The notes: generated by a model from the sequence alone, not told the origin. A DNA stretch of 17,308 nt from JAAZIN01 sp033809435 (GCA_033809435.1 JAPXLS010000023.1:1-17308); one strand, 5' to 3'. Shown: positions 6,617 through 14,986, counted from the first letter of the stretch. Numbers and translations: made by a program.

Positions 6617-9600
6617 TCGCCCCTTTTAGCTCGATAACAAGGGTTGCCCGGTTGCCCTTATCGTTGTAATAAAAATGGTCGCAGCATTCCCTTGCCAAAG
6701 CGATCCCCCGGCCTCGTTCCGATAATCCATTAAGCTCTATCGGTCTGTTGATGTATTCCCGCCAGTCAAAACCGCCGCCTCTGTCCTCCACATTGGCCAG
6801 AATAAACCGGTTCGTGACAACCATCTCTATGGATACTGTTTTCTCCCGGTCCAGCTTGTTGCCGTGTTCCATGGCATTGGAAGCAACTTCATGCAGGCAG
6901 GTCAAAAATAGTTCCGCTTCCTTGCAGCAGCCCAGAACAGAGGCGATTTTTTCGCGAAGATGCTTCAGCTCGGCAAAATCACTGGCCAGCTCCAGCCGCT
7001 CCGTGATCCTGGATTCGGGATCCACCTGCATGACGAGAAAAGTGATGTCATCATCTCCCTGCAGCGAGCCGTTGTTAAAACTCCGAAAGTCTTCGCAGAT
7101 AGTTTGGACAATCAGTTCGGGCGGCAGGCTGCTGTTTTTGTAAAAAACAGCAGGGAGATGCGTACCGTAGTACACCCCTTTAACCCCTTGCTCGGTCAGG
7201 CCGTCAGTGTTGAAAAGAATGGTGGTACCGGGGGTGAGGTGCAGGCTGCTCTCCTGTAAATTCAGCAGTTCATCGGAAAAAGCAGGGGAAAGGAAAAGCC
7301 CCTTGCTGATGAGTCTCAGCTGTTTACCGCTGCCCAGGCTCACCAGCGGGGTATCCTGGAAACCGGCGGCGGTATAGGTCAGCACCATTGTCTCCAGGTC
7401 CAGAACGGCCAAAAAAATGCTGATAAAATACTCGGCAGATAAATTTTTCAGGTGAAACTGGTCGGAGAGGTAACGCAGTATTTTTTCCGGCCCGATATGT
7501 TCCTCCGGTGAAAAAAAGAGGTAACCCCTGATCGTATGTTTGACAAAAAGGCTCAACAGGGCCCCGTCAACGCCGTGCCCGGTCACATCGGACAGGTAAA
7601 GGACTATTTTTTTGCCAAGATGCGCTACATCATAGAAGTCGCCGCCCAATTTTTTGGCGGGTTGGTAATGGGCGGCAAGGGAGAGCCCTTTTATAGCGGG
7701 GAACTTTTTGGGCAGGGTGCGCCTGTGGACCTCCCTCGCTTTGTTCATCTCCTCGCCAAGTTCCAGATACAGCTTTTCCAGCTCTGCAGTGTAATCGGCA
7801 ATTTTCTGTTCGTCCAGCTTGCGTTCGGTGATATCCCTGACAAAGGCCTGGATCAGACCGTGGCCTTCGCGGGAGACAATCTTCAGGCTTGACTCGACCG
7901 GTACCGGTGTACCGTCCTTGCGCAATAGCTTCCCCTCAAAAAGGAATTGATTGTTTGTCAGGAGCTGCTCCATAAACCGGGGCGCCTTTTTTTGATCCTC
8001 CTTGCTGGTGATGGCGGCCAGGCTGGCGCCGGGCAGTTCACCTTGTTCATATCCGAGCATTCTGCATGCCGTTTCATTGAGATCGGTGATCTTCAGTTGA
8101 AAATCAAAGATAATGAGCCCATCGTTAATGTTTTCTACGATAGTCCGGTACCTGCTCTCGCTTTCTTGAAGGGCCTGGCGTGCATTGTACTGTTCCGTTA
8201 CATCGGAGAAAACCATTACCACGCCGGAAGTATTTCCTTTGCTGTCCCGGATGGGGGCGGCGCTGTCGCTGATCTGACGTACGGAGCCGTCCCGGGCCAC
8301 AAGCGCGGTGTCATTGGCCAGCCCCGCCACTTTGCCTGTTTTGATGACATGCGCTACGGGGTTAAAGGCAGGCCCTCCCGTTTTAATATTGATCATGTTG
8401 AACACCTCACCAATGGGCCGCCCTGCCGCTTCTTCCAGGGTCCATCCGGTGAGTTTTTCCGCTTTTAAATTCATCCGCTTTATTCTGCCGCCTGTATCGG
8501 TGGCAATAACACCGTCGTCGATGGAATGCAGGGTGATGGAAAGGTTCTCTTCGCTCTCTTTAAGCGCCGTCAGGGCTTCGTTGCGCTGCTCCTCCAGCCG
8601 CTGCCTCGAAAGCGCACCGCCAATAACCTCCGAGACAATATTTAGAAGATCCATCTGTTCTGCTGTCCAGGCTTTTTTGCTCCGGACGGTGTCAAGGGCC
8701 AGAAAGCCGTCGGCATGGGCATTGCTTTTAATGGAAAAGGGCAGGACCAAAAAAGATCTGATGCCCTGGCGGTTGAATTCCTTACTTTCGGCTCCCGCCT
8801 CCGGGGGCAGCTCGTCTACATCAAAACTATATACATGCGCCATATTCTGGATCTGTGTGAATAGCCAGGGCAGGCTGCCGCCGGTGAAACCTTTCAAGTC
8901 ACCTGCAAGCGGCCCGATCCCCTCCGCGCACCATTCATGTGTGCGGGCCATGGTTCTTTCCGGCGAGAGTTGGAAAATTACAGCCCGGTCAACACTGAAA
9001 AATTCTCCGATCTGCCGAAGCGACCGCTTTATCATTTTATCTATCCGGTCAGTCTCCAGGCCCAAAAAACTGCTTGATATGCTGCCGACCATCCTTTCGA
9101 ACTGAAGCTGAAACCTTAGTTTTTCTTCCAGCTCCCTGCGCCTGGTGACATCCACGCTGAACATGGCTGCCAGCCATTCGCCCTGTTCGTTTTGAAAGGG
9201 CACTGTATGGCATTCAATGGTGCGGTTGCCTTCCCCGGGCAGGGTTTGCTCGAAGACAGCGACCTCCTTTGTTTTCAGCGCCCGGGCAACTCCGCAATCT
9301 TCGCATGGTGTTTTGCGATTCTTGAAGTATTCGTAGCATTTGCGCCCCTGCGGGTCGCCGTAGCGATGCTGCCAGAGGTGGTCCACATAATGCAGATCAT
9401 GGTTCCCATCAACAATATCGATGCCTGTTCGGGTTACCTTCAAGACAAATTCAAGCCGCCGTGCGGTCTCTTCCTGCGCTTTTCTGGCCAGATATTGTTC
9501 CGTTACATCCGAAAAAACCAGCACTGCACCGCTTGTTTTTCCCTTGCTGTCCCGGATGGGGGCGGCGCTGTCCGCGATTTGACAGCTCTTACCGCTGCGG

Positions 9601-10250
9601 GAAACGAGGGTGGTATCATTGGATAATTTAAGGGTTTCTCCCGTTTTGATCACATGCCGGACGGGGTTAAAAGCGGGTTCACCTGTTTTTGTATTGATGA
9701 TCCGAAATATTTCCTCCAGCGGCCTGCCGGAGGATTCCCCAAAGGTCCAGCCCGTGAGTTTTTCCGCCTGCGGGTTCATCCGCGTTATTTTACCCTCCAG
9801 ATCGGTGGCGATAACGCCGTCTCCAATGGAGTGAAGGGTAATGAAAAGGTTTTCTTCGCTCTCTTTCAATGTGCTCTGGATCCGCCTGTTTTCGGTTATA
9901 TCACGGAAGATTACCGCGAAAAAACCTGGTGCAACGCTGTAGGCGGTTATTTCATACCAGCGCCCTCCCGGTTCAAAATATTGCTCAAAGCGGATTGTCT
10001 CCTTTTCTGCCGGCGTCCTGCCGTAGACTTTGCTCCAGTCGAAAGGCAGGCCGGATACTTTGGGATAGACCTCGCTTATTTTTTTCCCCAGGATCTGCTT
10101 TTTGGAGAGCCCGGTCATCCTTTCAAAAGCTGGATTGATATCAAGGAACACATAGTCCAGGGCTTTTCCCCGACTGTCCGTGAGCATTTGATGATAGGCA
10201 AAGGCATCGGGCAGGTTTTCCAGCAGCAGCCGGTATTTTGTTTTTTCCAC
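6600..10250 (-). CDS. Multi-PAS/GAF sensor with SpoIIE-type phosphatase and RsbW-type kinase
   Basis: About 1,216 residues with no membrane segment visible. Domains from GTG 10250: PAS (about 5-120), PAS (128-255), PAS with a Cys cluster (262-375, C305, C316, C319), GAF (380-555), PAS (563-690, a near copy of the second), PAS (698-815), a short coiled coil, PP2C/SpoIIE phosphatase (855-1075: GGDFYD, SDVTGHGVDGA, NTDGLTE, GDDDIT, all metal aspartates present) and HATPase_c kinase (1085-1216: HEVASNAMEHG N-box, DRGGGFD and ERGRGIAL). It carries both activities expected to act on the STAS protein encoded next, as in HsbR-type regulators. The frame stays open to TTG 10340, but only GTG 10250 has a ribosome binding site (GGAGG, 8 bases away). 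Ligands of the sensor domains are unknown. Confidence 0.92.
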   Translation of the reverse strand: MEKTKYRLLLENLPDAFAYHQMLTDSRGKALDYVFLDINPAFERMTGLSKKQILGKKISEVYPKVSGLPFDWSKVYGRTPAEKETIRFEQYFEPGGRWYEITAYSVAPGFFAVIFRDITENRRIQSTLKESEENLFITLHSIGDGVIATDLEGKITRMNPQAEKLTGWTFGESSGRPLEEIFRIINTKTGEPAFNPVRHVIKTGETLKLSNDTTLVSRSGKSCQIADSAAPIRDSKGKTSGAVLVFSDVTEQYLARKAQEETARRLEFVLKVTRTGIDIVDGNHDLHYVDHLWQHRYGDPQGRKCYEYFKNRKTPCEDCGVARALKTKEVAVFEQTLPGEGNRTIECHTVPFQNEQGEWLAAMFSVDVTRRRELEEKLRFQLQFERMVGSISSSFLGLETDRIDKMIKRSLRQIGEFFSVDRAVIFQLSPERTMARTHEWCAEGIGPLAGDLKGFTGGSLPWLFTQIQNMAHVYSFDVDELPPEAGAESKEFNRQGIRSFLVLPFSIKSNAHADGFLALDTVRSKKAWTAEQMDLLNIVSEVIGGALSRQRLEEQRNEALTALKESEENLSITLHSIDDGVIATDTGGRIKRMNLKAEKLTGWTLEEAAGRPIGEVFNMINIKTGGPAFNPVAHVIKTGKVAGLANDTALVARDGSVRQISDSAAPIRDSKGNTSGVVMVFSDVTEQYNARQALQESESRYRTIVENINDGLIIFDFQLKITDLNETACRMLGYEQGELPGASLAAITSKEDQKKAPRFMEQLLTNNQFLFEGKLLRKDGTPVPVESSLKIVSREGHGLIQAFVRDITERKLDEQKIADYTAELEKLYLELGEEMNKAREVHRRTLPKKFPAIKGLSLAAHYQPAKKLGGDFYDVAHLGKKIVLYLSDVTGHGVDGALLSLFVKHTIRGYLFFSPEEHIGPEKILRYLSDQFHLKNLSAEYFISIFLAVLDLETMVLTYTAAGFQDTPLVSLGSGKQLRLISKGLFLSPAFSDELLNLQESSLHLTPGTTILFNTDGLTEQGVKGVYYGTHLPAVFYKNSSLPPELIVQTICEDFRSFNNGSLQGDDDITFLVMQVDPESRITERLELASDFAELKHLREKIASVLGCCKEAELFLTCLHEVASNAMEHGNKLDREKTVSIEMVVTNRFILANVEDRGGGFDWREYINRPIELNGLSERGRGIALARECCDHFYYNDKGNRATLVIELKGANGHGN
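8181..8564 (-). repeat. Intragenic PAS-domain repeat, copy 2
   Basis: This segment encodes the fourth PAS domain of the large sensor. It matches 9486-9869, offset by 435 codons, at roughly 70% amino-acid identity by eye. Long stretches are identical, such as DSAAPIRDSKG, AEKLTGW and the opening KESEENL. DNA identity is high locally around 8240-8270. Confidence 0.85.
9486..9869 (-). repeat. Intragenic PAS-domain repeat, copy 1
   Basis: This segment encodes the second PAS domain of the large sensor and pairs with 8181-8564. The two copies flank the Cys-containing PAS and GAF domains, so recombination between them would remove about 1.3 kb in frame. Confidence 0.85.
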
Positions 10251-10545
10251 AAAGAATTCCTCCAGAGGAAACCGGTCTTTGCATTTCATTGTTCTACAGG
10301 CAGCGGAAAAATCCTTTTGGGGCAGTATGTTATTCAACAATTATCAGGCAAGATACATAAAGGGATCATTACGGGGCAGGATGTTCAGCATGCGGCAATC
10401 TGCTCCAAGGATGTTCAGCAGCCGCCATGCGGCAGCGGTGAAGGAAAAGTCAAATAATTGTCCAATAATATCTATTAAGAAATTAAATGAAGGAACAGCA
10501 GCAATGTTCAAGCAGCTTCAGAGGAAATAACAGCATTATGTTGAA
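10251..10545. other. Divergent intergenic region with direct repeats
   Basis: This 295-bp region lies between the partner-switch operon and the c-di-GMP genes. It holds AGGATGTTCAGCA twice (10378-10390 and 10408-10420), ATGCGGCA twice (10390-10397 and 10427-10434), and a variant ATGTTCAAGCA at 10504. It also holds a short reading frame with a good ribosome binding site (10504-10530). A weak promoter candidate is TTGTCC (10458-10463) with AATTAA (10481-10486). No strong promoter was found on either strand. Confidence 0.55.
10504..10530 (+). CDS. Possible eight-residue leader peptide
   Basis: ATG followed by seven codons (MFKQLQRK) and TAA. AAGGAA at 10490-10495 is eight bases before the ATG, better than any site upstream of the next gene. 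It is in the same frame as the diguanylate cyclase gene that starts 15 bases after this stop. It may therefore be a coupled leader peptide, or the remnant of a longer N-terminus cut by a nonsense codon. Confidence 0.35.
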   Translation: MFKQLQRK

Positions 10546-12558
10546 ATGTTACAGTATAATGTGGCGATTTATGGGGTGCAGCGACCGGTTCCGGGTGAAT
10601 TACAGCCCTGGGATGTGATTTTTCTGAAGGTCTCATACGAGGAATTGTTTCTCCGGAAGACCGGGGATTGCCTTGACAGTATTTTGTCCAATACCCCTGC
10701 GGTTTTTTACTCCTACAGGATGGTTGACGGGAAAAAAGCGATCGACTATGTGAGCAGCAATGTGACAGCGCTGCTGGGTTTCAAACCCCGGGAGCTCATT
10801 GAGAATCCTGCTCTCTGGATCGACTGCATCCATGACGAGGATAGGGAGCTTATGAGGGCTGTACCGGAGAAGCTGGAGAAGGAGAGCGCTGTTCATGTCG
10901 AGTACCGTATTAACTGCAGGGGGGGGATTAGCCGCCGGCTGCATGAGAAGCAGAACCTCGTTGATGGTAAGGAGGGGGAGAAAGCAGTCATCGCCCTGGT
11001 CTGGGATGTTACGGAGAGCAAACAGGCGGAAAGACTTATCCAGGCCAGGGTAAATCTTCTTGCATCCTCGCGCAGCAACTCCGTAAAGGAAATGCTGCAA
11101 AGAGCCCTGGATGAGGTGTGTGATATTGTAGGCAGCCCCCTGGGCTTTTATCATTTTGTAAGCGCCGATGAGAAGAAACTTACCCTGAAAGCATGGTCCA
11201 GGGATACATTGAAGCGTTTCTGCAAAACGAAAGGAAGAAAAAGGATATATTTCAGGGTGGACGAGGCGGGCCTGTGGGCCGACTGCCTGCGCGAACGGCG
11301 TCCCGTTATTTATAATGATTTTCATTCTGTACCCGACCGCAATTGGATGCCCCGGGGCCATGCTGTCATTACCCGGCTGCTGGTTGTGCCCGTCATGCGC
11401 CTGGGGCGGATCGTGGCCGTCCTGGGGGTGGGCAACAAGGAGCATGATTACACGGAACAGGATGTTCGGATTGTTTCATATTTTGCAGATGTGGGCTGGT
11501 CAATAGCGGAACACAAGCTGATGGAAGAGAAAATACACTATATCAGTTATCATGATACGCTCACCGGTCTTCATAACAGGGCTTTTCTTGGTGAAGGGCT
11601 GCAGAGAATTGATATTGAAGAGGAACTGCCTATCAGCGTGATCATGGCGGACTTGAACGGTCTCAAGCTTGTGAACGATACCTATGGACACCGGACAGGT
11701 GATAGAATGCTGAAGGCTGTTGCTGAAATACTCAAAAGTTCTTGCCGCAAGAAGGATATTGTTGCGCGGTGGGGCGGAGACGAGTTCATCATACTTCTGC
11801 CCCGAACAACCGGGAGCAGGGCGGAGGAGATATGCCATCTGATCAGGAGCAAGTGCAGCGCAGCCCATATTGGCGGTGTTCCCGTTTCCCTGGCCATGGG
11901 GGTGGCGGCCAAGGAGGACAGCTTCGAAGTGCTGGGAGATATAGTAAAGGATGCGGAGGATTTAATGTATAAACAAAAACTTGCCGACAGTAAAAGTGCC
12001 AGGAGCGCCGTGGTAAGCACCCTTCTTAGGACACTGGGCGCGAAAAGCTATGAAACGGAGGAGCACTCCTGCCGCATGCAGATGATGGCCCTGGAATTTG
12101 GCGCTGAGCTGGGGCTGTCCGATTCGGAATTGAACCGTCTGAGCCTGTTGATCACGCTGCACGATATAGGAAAGATCAGCATTCCCGAAGAGGTATTGAC
12201 AAAAAAGGAGCCGCTGACAGAGAAGGAATGGGAAATAATAAAGAAGCACCCGGAAACCGGTTTCAGGATTACCCGCTCCACGGAGGAATTTGCCTACATC
12301 GCCGAGGAGATCTATTCTCATCATGAACGCTGGGACGGCATGGGTTATCCGCGTAGATTGAAGGGAGAACAGATACCTTTCCTGGCCCGGGTTACAGCGA
12401 TCGTTGACGCCTTCGAGGTAATGACAAATGGCAGGCCTTACAAAAAGCGGCTTTCCCGCTCGGAAGCTGTTGCAGAAATCAAAAAATGCTCCGGTACGCA
12501 GTTTGATCCGGTGCTGGCAAAACTATTTTTGGAAAAGGTTGCCGCCAGGGAGTCATGA
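10546..12558 (+). CDS. PAS-GAF-GGDEF-HD-GYP c-di-GMP turnover protein
   Basis: A 670-residue soluble protein able by sequence both to make and to degrade c-di-GMP. Order: PAS (about 41-158), GAF (165-325), GGDEF (335-490) and HD-GYP (490-668). The cyclase signature RWGGDEF is intact (410-414), and RKKD at 401-404 is a product-inhibition I-site at the canonical position. The phosphodiesterase has every expected ligand: H507, HD 539-540, H568, HH 592-593 and D621, with HHERWDGMGYP at 592-602. Which activity dominates cannot be told from sequence. The ATG at 10546 has a poor ribosome binding site (GAGG is 21 bases away), so translation may be coupled to the short frame at 10504-10530. The next gene follows after 51 bases. 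This PAS-GAF-GGDEF-HD-GYP architecture is common in Clostridia. Confidence 0.93.
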   Translation: MLQYNVAIYGVQRPVPGELQPWDVIFLKVSYEELFLRKTGDCLDSILSNTPAVFYSYRMVDGKKAIDYVSSNVTALLGFKPRELIENPALWIDCIHDEDRELMRAVPEKLEKESAVHVEYRINCRGGISRRLHEKQNLVDGKEGEKAVIALVWDVTESKQAERLIQARVNLLASSRSNSVKEMLQRALDEVCDIVGSPLGFYHFVSADEKKLTLKAWSRDTLKRFCKTKGRKRIYFRVDEAGLWADCLRERRPVIYNDFHSVPDRNWMPRGHAVITRLLVVPVMRLGRIVAVLGVGNKEHDYTEQDVRIVSYFADVGWSIAEHKLMEEKIHYISYHDTLTGLHNRAFLGEGLQRIDIEEELPISVIMADLNGLKLVNDTYGHRTGDRMLKAVAEILKSSCRKKDIVARWGGDEFIILLPRTTGSRAEEICHLIRSKCSAAHIGGVPVSLAMGVAAKEDSFEVLGDIVKDAEDLMYKQKLADSKSARSAVVSTLLRTLGAKSYETEEHSCRMQMMALEFGAELGLSDSELNRLSLLITLHDIGKISIPEEVLTKKEPLTEKEWEIIKKHPETGFRITRSTEEFAYIAEEIYSHHERWDGMGYPRRLKGEQIPFLARVTAIVDAFEVMTNGRPYKKRLSRSEAVAEIKKCSGTQFDPVLAKLFLEKVAARES

Positions 12559-12609
12559 TGTACTGGCGTTTTTTAGTTTTCAACTGACCGGTGCTTTGCG
12601 GAGGATGTC

Positions 12610-14694
12610 ATGGATCAGCTAGAAAGAAAAGACTACAGTTCCATTATCGAGAATATGCAGGACGGTTACAGCGAAATTGATCTGGCAGGCACATTTACCT
12701 TTGCCAACCAGGCTGCCTGCGATATTTTCGGTTACTCCAGGGATCGGATAATCGGGGTGAACTACAAGGAGTACACGGATGAAGCCAATGCACGGAAGGC
12801 TTTTCTGACCTTCAATCACATATACAGCACCGGTTCTTCCGGCAAACTGATAGATTACGAGGTATCGAGGCCGGATGGAACCAAAAGGCTCGTTGAATTG
12901 TCCGTCCAGTTGATCAGGGATCGATCGGGCAAGCCTGTCGGGTTCCGCGGCACCGTCAGGGATGTTACCGAACGCAGAAAGATGGAGGAGAAACTGCGCC
13001 AATCCGAGAAAAGGTACCGCACCATAATCGAGGATATGTCCGATCCCTATTTCGAGCTTGACCTGAGAGGCAGATTTACCTTTGCCAACGATGCTTTGTG
13101 CAAGGGAATCGGTTATCCGCGCGAAGAACTGATGGGGATGAGCAACCGGCAGTATGCGGATAAAAAAACGATTCGAGAAATGGACGAGCTTTTCGGCAGG
13201 GTCTACAAAACGGGGGTTCCCGTAAGGGCCCATGTATTCGAGCTAATACCAAGAAGCGGGGTCAAAGCCTACTATGAAATATCGATCTCCCTTATCAGAA
13301 ACAAGCGGGGCCGGCCTGTTGGATTCCGGGGAATTGCCCGTGATATAACCGAACGCAAGCAGTACGAAGAGCAGATCCGCCACATGGCCACACATGACAT
13401 CCTCACCGGCCTTCCCAACCGCATCATGTTCAACGAGCTGCTGCAGCAGCATATCGATTATGCGTGCCGCTACGGGCAGCAGTTTGCCCTTCTGTTCATG
13501 GATCTGGATGGTTTTAAAATTATCAACGACACCTTTGGGCACGAGGCCGGCGATCAGATGTTGATTGTGTGCGCCACCAGGTTGACGTTGTCGCTGCGGG
13601 CCTCCGACTTTATTGCCCGTCTCGGCGGCGATGAATTTGTTATCCTGGTGAAAAATGTTACCAGCATCAAAAATCTCACTACCCTGGTCAACAAGATCCT
13701 GTCCACCGTGCGGGAACCCATCCTGATCAAGGGCAGAGAGTATTGCTTTACTGCAAGTATCGGCATCAGCATGTATCCCCGGGACGGCCGGGATAAGCAG
13801 TCCCTGACAAGATCTGCCGATCAGGCCATGTACTCGGCAAAGGAGAAGGGAAGCAATAATTATCAATTCTTCTCCGCAGCGGCCAAAATCCGTTCGCAGG
13901 AAAGCAACATGCTGGAAGAACAACTTCGTTTTGCCCTGGAGCGCGATGAATTTTACCTTGAATATCTGCCCAAATTTGATCTGAAGAGCGGCGGCCTCGC
14001 CGGTGTGGAGGCCCTGCTGCGCTGGCGCAATCCCCAACTGGGACAGGTGGCTCCGATGCGCTTTATCCCTGTAGCCGACAGCACGGGCCTGATCCTACCC
14101 ATCGGCGAGTGGGTGCTGAAAACAGCCTGCCTGCAGAATATGGCCTGGCAGCAGCGCGGGCTGCCCGGGATCAGGATGGCTGTGAACCTGTCACACCGGC
14201 AGCTGACGGATGACCGGCTCATCTATGGAATCAGGAGCGCCCTTTCTGAATCAGGCATGGCGGCGGAGCTGCTGGAACTCGAGATTACCGAGAATCTGTT
14301 GATCACTTGTTTTCCCCGGATCATGGAGGTGATCAACCGGCTCAAAAAGCTGGGGGTGCGATTGGCTCTGGATGGACTGGGCACCGGTTATTCCACCCTG
14401 GCCCAGATCAGGCACCTCCCTGTAGATACCCTCAAGATCGACAGGTCCATCATCAACAATATTCCGGTGAACAGCATAGATATGGCCGTTGCCCGGGCCA
14501 TTGCCGGCATCGGCAATGCACTGCGCCTGAGCGTTGTTGCTGAAGGTATAGAAACAGAGGAACAGCTGGCCTTCTCGAAGAACTCCTGCTGCGATGTGGC
14601 GCAGGGTTTTTATTTCTCCAGGGCCCTTTCGCCGGACAGGGTTGCCGAATTGCTGAGCAAAGCAGCGCCCTCTGCCCCCGATAAAGATAAATGA
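12610..14694 (+). CDS. PAS-PAS-GGDEF-EAL protein with degenerate EAL domain
   Basis: A 694-residue soluble protein: PAS (about 8-122), PAS (134-250), GGDEF (260-425) and EAL (435-685). The cyclase part is intact: RLGGDEF (337-343) and I-site RASD (330-333). In the EAL domain E467 (EAL), N526, E558, D588, K609, D611, E645 and Q665 are kept. The second metal aspartate of the DDFGTG loop is G589 (DGLGTG), and the substrate glutamine of YQP is leucine (YLP, about 452-454). Both changes predict weak or no phosphodiesterase activity, so the protein may act as a cyclase or a c-di-GMP sensor. ATG 12610 follows GGAGG by five bases. It is likely in one transcript with the preceding gene and lies directly upstream of a c-di-GMP riboswitch. 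Catalytic state is inference. Confidence 0.93.
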   Translation: MDQLERKDYSSIIENMQDGYSEIDLAGTFTFANQAACDIFGYSRDRIIGVNYKEYTDEANARKAFLTFNHIYSTGSSGKLIDYEVSRPDGTKRLVELSVQLIRDRSGKPVGFRGTVRDVTERRKMEEKLRQSEKRYRTIIEDMSDPYFELDLRGRFTFANDALCKGIGYPREELMGMSNRQYADKKTIREMDELFGRVYKTGVPVRAHVFELIPRSGVKAYYEISISLIRNKRGRPVGFRGIARDITERKQYEEQIRHMATHDILTGLPNRIMFNELLQQHIDYACRYGQQFALLFMDLDGFKIINDTFGHEAGDQMLIVCATRLTLSLRASDFIARLGGDEFVILVKNVTSIKNLTTLVNKILSTVREPILIKGREYCFTASIGISMYPRDGRDKQSLTRSADQAMYSAKEKGSNNYQFFSAAAKIRSQESNMLEEQLRFALERDEFYLEYLPKFDLKSGGLAGVEALLRWRNPQLGQVAPMRFIPVADSTGLILPIGEWVLKTACLQNMAWQQRGLPGIRMAVNLSHRQLTDDRLIYGIRSALSESGMAAELLELEITENLLITCFPRIMEVINRLKKLGVRLALDGLGTGYSTLAQIRHLPVDTLKIDRSIINNIPVNSIDMAVARAIAGIGNALRLSVVAEGIETEEQLAFSKNSCCDVAQGFYFSRALSPDRVAELLSKAAPSAPDKDK

Positions 14695-14767
14695 TCGCGT
14701 AAGGGAAGCTGCTGCTGTTGCCGCTTTTTATCCCAGATATCTCAATTCTGACAAGTTACGACAAAGC

Positions 14768-14796
14768 TTGACAAAACAGTAAAGTTGTAGCATAAT
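14768..14796 (+). promoter_or_regulatory. Strong sigma-A type promoter of the riboswitch transcript
   Basis: TTGACA (14768-14773, perfect) is followed after 17 bases by CATAAT (14791-14796, five of six). The predicted start near 14803 places the whole riboswitch and terminator in the leader. Confidence 0.85.
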
Positions 14797-14847
14797 ATAT
14801 TGGGAACAGATACCTCATTGCAGGCAACAGACTTAATTGAACGAATA

Positions 14848-14938
14848 ATGTGAAAGGCAAAGCAAGCGAAAGCTTGTGGCGCAAAACTAGAGGGTCTCAC
14901 TCCCTTTTAGCCGGGGGAGTGTGACAGCCAGTTACCGC
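14848..14938 (+). ncRNA. Cyclic di-GMP-I (GEMM) riboswitch aptamer
   Basis: The conserved GEMM-I elements occur in order. AAGGCAAA (14854-14861) carries the ligand-contacting G before CAAA. GCAAGC-GAAA-GCUUGU is a six-pair helix with the GAAA tetraloop. GGCGCAAAACUAGAGG is the receptor side. Next comes a helix of GUC-U-CACUCCC against GGGAGUG-U-GAC (about 14895-14924), then AGCCAGUUACCGC (14926-14938). A G rather than A before CAAA favours c-di-GMP over the cGAMP-binding variant. The element lies between two c-di-GMP enzyme genes and an exported matrix-type protein gene, which fits its role. The outer pairing may extend through TTAATTG (14833-14839) with CAATTAA (14941-14947). Confidence 0.9.
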
Positions 14939-14966
14939 GACAATTAATTTGTATGCGGTTTTTTTA
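14934..14966 (+). terminator. Intrinsic terminator forming the riboswitch expression platform
   Basis: ACCGC (14934-14938) pairs with GCGGT (14955-14959), and ACAA with TTGT inside it, followed by seven T (14959-14965). The first arm is also the 3' end of the aptamer, so aptamer closure and terminator formation compete. This arrangement predicts that bound c-di-GMP permits read-through into the downstream gene; the sign is inferred. Confidence 0.8.
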
Positions 14967-14986
14967 TTAGAAAAGGCGGGGAACCG

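Noticed and set aside
10251..10340. N-terminal extension of the large sensor to TTG 10340
   Set aside because: Neither TTG 10340 nor the internal ATG has a ribosome binding site, while GTG 10250 follows GGAGG by eight bases and directly precedes the first PAS domain.
10279..10530. 83-codon plus-strand frame ending at the leader peptide stop
   Set aside because: Its upstream part overlaps the sensor gene's 5' region, shows no domain and has no ribosome site at its start; only the last eight codons have a good site.
14700..14745. Intrinsic terminator after the GGDEF-EAL gene
   Set aside because: GAAGC with GCTTTTT gives only a four- to five-pair stem with an unpaired interior.
14848..14938. 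cGAMP-binding GEMM variant instead of c-di-GMP
   Set aside because: The base before CAAA is G, as in c-di-GMP aptamers; the cGAMP variant typically has A there.
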